Source of the DNA: an uncultured Eubacteriaceae bacterium | Lineage (GTDB): Bacteria > Bacillota > Clostridia > Lachnospirales > CAG-274 | DNA: 7,669 nucleotides | Reading direction: 5' to 3' | Assembly: GCA_947565475.1 (NCBI GenBank) | Contig: CANOGI010000099.1 | Coordinates: forward strand, 1 to 7,669 | Shown here: one piece after another, positions 6,351-7,669 of the stretch | How the letters are laid out: every line of letters starts with the position of its first letter | Numbering within the stretch: position 1 is the first letter of the stretch | Program-made: the position numbers and the translations under genes | Notes under the pieces: model-generated | What the model was told of the DNA's origin: nothing | Database searches by the model: none | The model's input: only the letters and a program-made list of their open reading frames with translations

Positions 6351-7286
6351 TTGAAAGTTATTTTTATGGGTACTCCTGAATTCGCTGTTCCTACTTTAAA
6401 GCTTCTTATTGAGAAACATAGTGTGCTGGGAGTTGTTACACAGCCGGACAGACCTAAGGGAAGAGGGAAAAAGATGCTTTCTCCTCCTGTTAAAGATGTT
6501 GCTGTTGAAAACAACATACCTGTTTTTCAGCCTGAAAAGATAAGAGATGATGAGTTTATATCCAAACTTGAGAAATTTGAGGCTGATATTTTTGTCATTG
6601 TCGCTTATGGACAGATTTTACCTGAAAAAGTTCTTAATATGCCAAGGTATGGCTGTATCAACGTTCATGGTTCTCTCTTACCGAGATACAGAGGCGCGGC
6701 TCCTATCCAAAGAGCTATTATTGACGGGGAGAAAGTTACGGGAGTCACGATTATGTATATGGGAAAAGGTCTTGATTCTGGCGATATGATTTTAAAAAAA
6801 GAAATTTATATTGATGATAGCGAAACGTACGGTTCTTTATATGATAAAATGGCTCCGGTGGGGGCGGCGGCTTTAATAGAGGCTATAGACCTTATTGAGA
6901 AAGGCGAGGCGAAGCCGGAAAAACAGGATGACAGTCTCTCATGCTATGCTAAAAAAATTGAAAAGGGATTTGGAAAAATTGATTGGAATAAAAATTCCCG
7001 TGAAATTTTAAATCTTATAAGAGGATTAAATCCTACACCTTGCGCATATACTCTGCTAAATGGGGAAGTATTTAAGATATGGAACGCTGAGGAATTTTCA
7101 GAGGGTGCTGAAAGTATGGAAAAAGCGGGCACAGTTATTGGAGTTTTACCTAAAAAAGGTTTTGTCGTGAAAACTGGCGATTCTGCTCTCGTTATTACCG
7201 AGGCGCAGGCGAAAGGCGGTAAAAAAATGAGTTGTTCCGATTATCTGAGAGGGCATAGCGTTGAAATTAAAACTTTGCTTGAATAG
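6351..7286 (+). CDS. fmt: Methionyl-tRNA formyltransferase
   Basis: Fmt uses 10-formyltetrahydrofolate to formylate methionine on initiator tRNA, giving the fMet that starts bacterial proteins. Deformylase, encoded just upstream, later removes the formyl group. From TTG 6351 it has 311 residues, normal for the family. The N-terminal domain has VIFMGTPEFAVPTL (3-16), TQPDRPKGRGKK (30-41, the loop that contacts tRNA), AYGQILP (85-91), NVHGSLLPRYRGAAPIQRAI (104-123) and GLDSGDM (140-146). N104, H106 and D142 correspond to the catalytic residues. The C-terminal tRNA-binding domain begins around residue 205 with FGKIDW, followed by LIRGLNPTPCAY (222-233). Nothing is missing. Only 40 bases separate the previous stop from the start, with a possible own promoter at 6249-6277. 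Confidence 0.97.
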   Translation: MKVIFMGTPEFAVPTLKLLIEKHSVLGVVTQPDRPKGRGKKMLSPPVKDVAVENNIPVFQPEKIRDDEFISKLEKFEADIFVIVAYGQILPEKVLNMPRYGCINVHGSLLPRYRGAAPIQRAIIDGEKVTGVTIMYMGKGLDSGDMILKKEIYIDDSETYGSLYDKMAPVGAAALIEAIDLIEKGEAKPEKQDDSLSCYAKKIEKGFGKIDWNKNSREILNLIRGLNPTPCAYTLLNGEVFKIWNAEEFSEGAESMEKAGTVIGVLPKKGFVVKTGDSALVITEAQAKGGKKMSCSDYLRGHSVEIKTLLE

Positions 7287-7447
7287 GGTATGTTTGTAAA
7301 CATTTTATTAATAGTAAAACTTATAAAATATATATTCGTATATTTTATTAAAGGGTATTTATGTTAAAAGTTATTTTTAACGTTAAACAAACGTTTACGT
7401 AAATTTTTAAGGGTTTACGAGTAACGATTTTAAAAGGAGGTTTTTTT
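7287..7447 (+). promoter_or_regulatory. A/T-rich leader with clustered inverted repeats before the zinc-peptidase gene
   Basis: This 161-base stretch has no open frame but several symmetric elements. ATGTTT/AAACAT is at 7290-7303. ATAAAATATA/TATATTTTAT, ten pairs with a six-base loop, is at 7323-7348. GTTAAAA/TTTTAAC is at 7363-7381. The perfect palindromes TTTAACGTTAAA, AAACGTTT and TTTACGTAAA are at 7376-7387, 7389-7396 and 7394-7403. GTTTACG occurs twice, 20 bases apart (7393 and 7413). The elements could be operator sites or weak RNA hairpins, but A/T-rich DNA produces such symmetry by chance. None has the G/C stem and T tract of a terminator, and I cannot place a convincing promoter. Confidence 0.4.
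7434..7440 (+). promoter_or_regulatory. Strong ribosome binding site for the zinc-peptidase gene
   Basis: AAGGAGG, the best Shine-Dalgarno match in the window, is followed by seven T residues and ATG 7448. It fixes the start of the downstream gene. Confidence 0.9.
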
Positions 7448-7669
7448 ATGTTAGACATAAACAGCGCTTTTATGCTTGTTAGACAAGTAAGCGGATATTA
7501 CGATGGTATGGGAATGGGCGGTTTTGGATATGGATTTTTTGACCCGACTATGCTTATTATAATACCGGCTATGATTTTAGCTATGATTGCCCAGGCAAGA
7601 GTATCGTCTACTTTTAGCAAATACTCGTCTCTTCCGTCAAGACAGGGGTATACGGGGGCGGATGTAGCC
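7448..7669 (+). CDS. Zinc metallopeptidase, YugP family (5' part only)
   Basis: The first 74 residues of a membrane-anchored zinc-dependent peptidase of the YugP family (Zn_peptidase_2) are present; the gene runs off the window. A short Gly/Met/Tyr-rich segment (about 19-31) precedes the family signature FDPTMLIIIPAMILAMIAQA (31-50), a transmembrane helix. RVSSTFSKYSSLPSRQGYTG (51-70) and ADVA follow, the conserved juxtamembrane part before the catalytic region. The HExxH zinc site expected about 50-60 residues later is outside the window, so catalytic competence cannot be judged. In many Clostridia this gene follows fmt and precedes rsmB, which supports the assignment. The cellular role is poorly defined. 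The 161-base gap before it suggests it may have its own transcription start. Confidence 0.88.
   Translation, partial: MLDINSAFMLVRQVSGYYDGMGMGGFGYGFFDPTMLIIIPAMILAMIAQARVSSTFSKYSSLPSRQGYTGADVA

Overview
This window looks like a conserved housekeeping operon from a low-GC Gram-positive anaerobe, most likely class Clostridia. The evidence is the A/T-rich coding sequence, GGTG- or GGAGG-type ribosome binding sites, use of TTG starts, and a gene order typical of Clostridia: rpoZ, priA, def, fmt, then a YugP-type zinc peptidase. All genes lie on the + strand. The genus cannot be named from the sequence alone.

Positions 1-2749 hold rpoZ (RNA polymerase omega, with a long acidic C-terminal tail) and priA (replication-restart helicase, apparently intact). 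Positions 2751-3720 hold two tandem peptide deformylase genes, about 87% identical in protein and each preceded by the same short leader. They are a local duplication; the upstream copy has an unusual change in the first active-site motif.

Positions 3721-6310 are the accessory part. After a roughly 240-base gap come a family 2 glycosyltransferase and a CgeB-like glycosyltransferase. They are inserted between def and fmt, which are usually neighbours. The CgeB-like gene is the strangest object here. The best start by ribosome binding site and coupling is ATG 4739, but that frame meets a TAA at 4853. The same frame then continues open to 6310, so the gene is split by one in-frame stop.

Positions 6339-7286 hold fmt (Met-tRNA formyltransferase), the partner of deformylase in N-terminal methionine processing. 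A 161-base A/T-rich leader rich in inverted repeats follows. The 5' end of a membrane-anchored zinc metallopeptidase gene (YugP family) then runs off the window.

No RNA genes, CRISPR arrays, insertion sequences or clear intrinsic terminators were recognised. I did not find a wholly new system. The points most worth checking are the split glycosyltransferase, the diverged deformylase pair, the glycosyltransferase insertion into a core operon, and the acidic omega tail.
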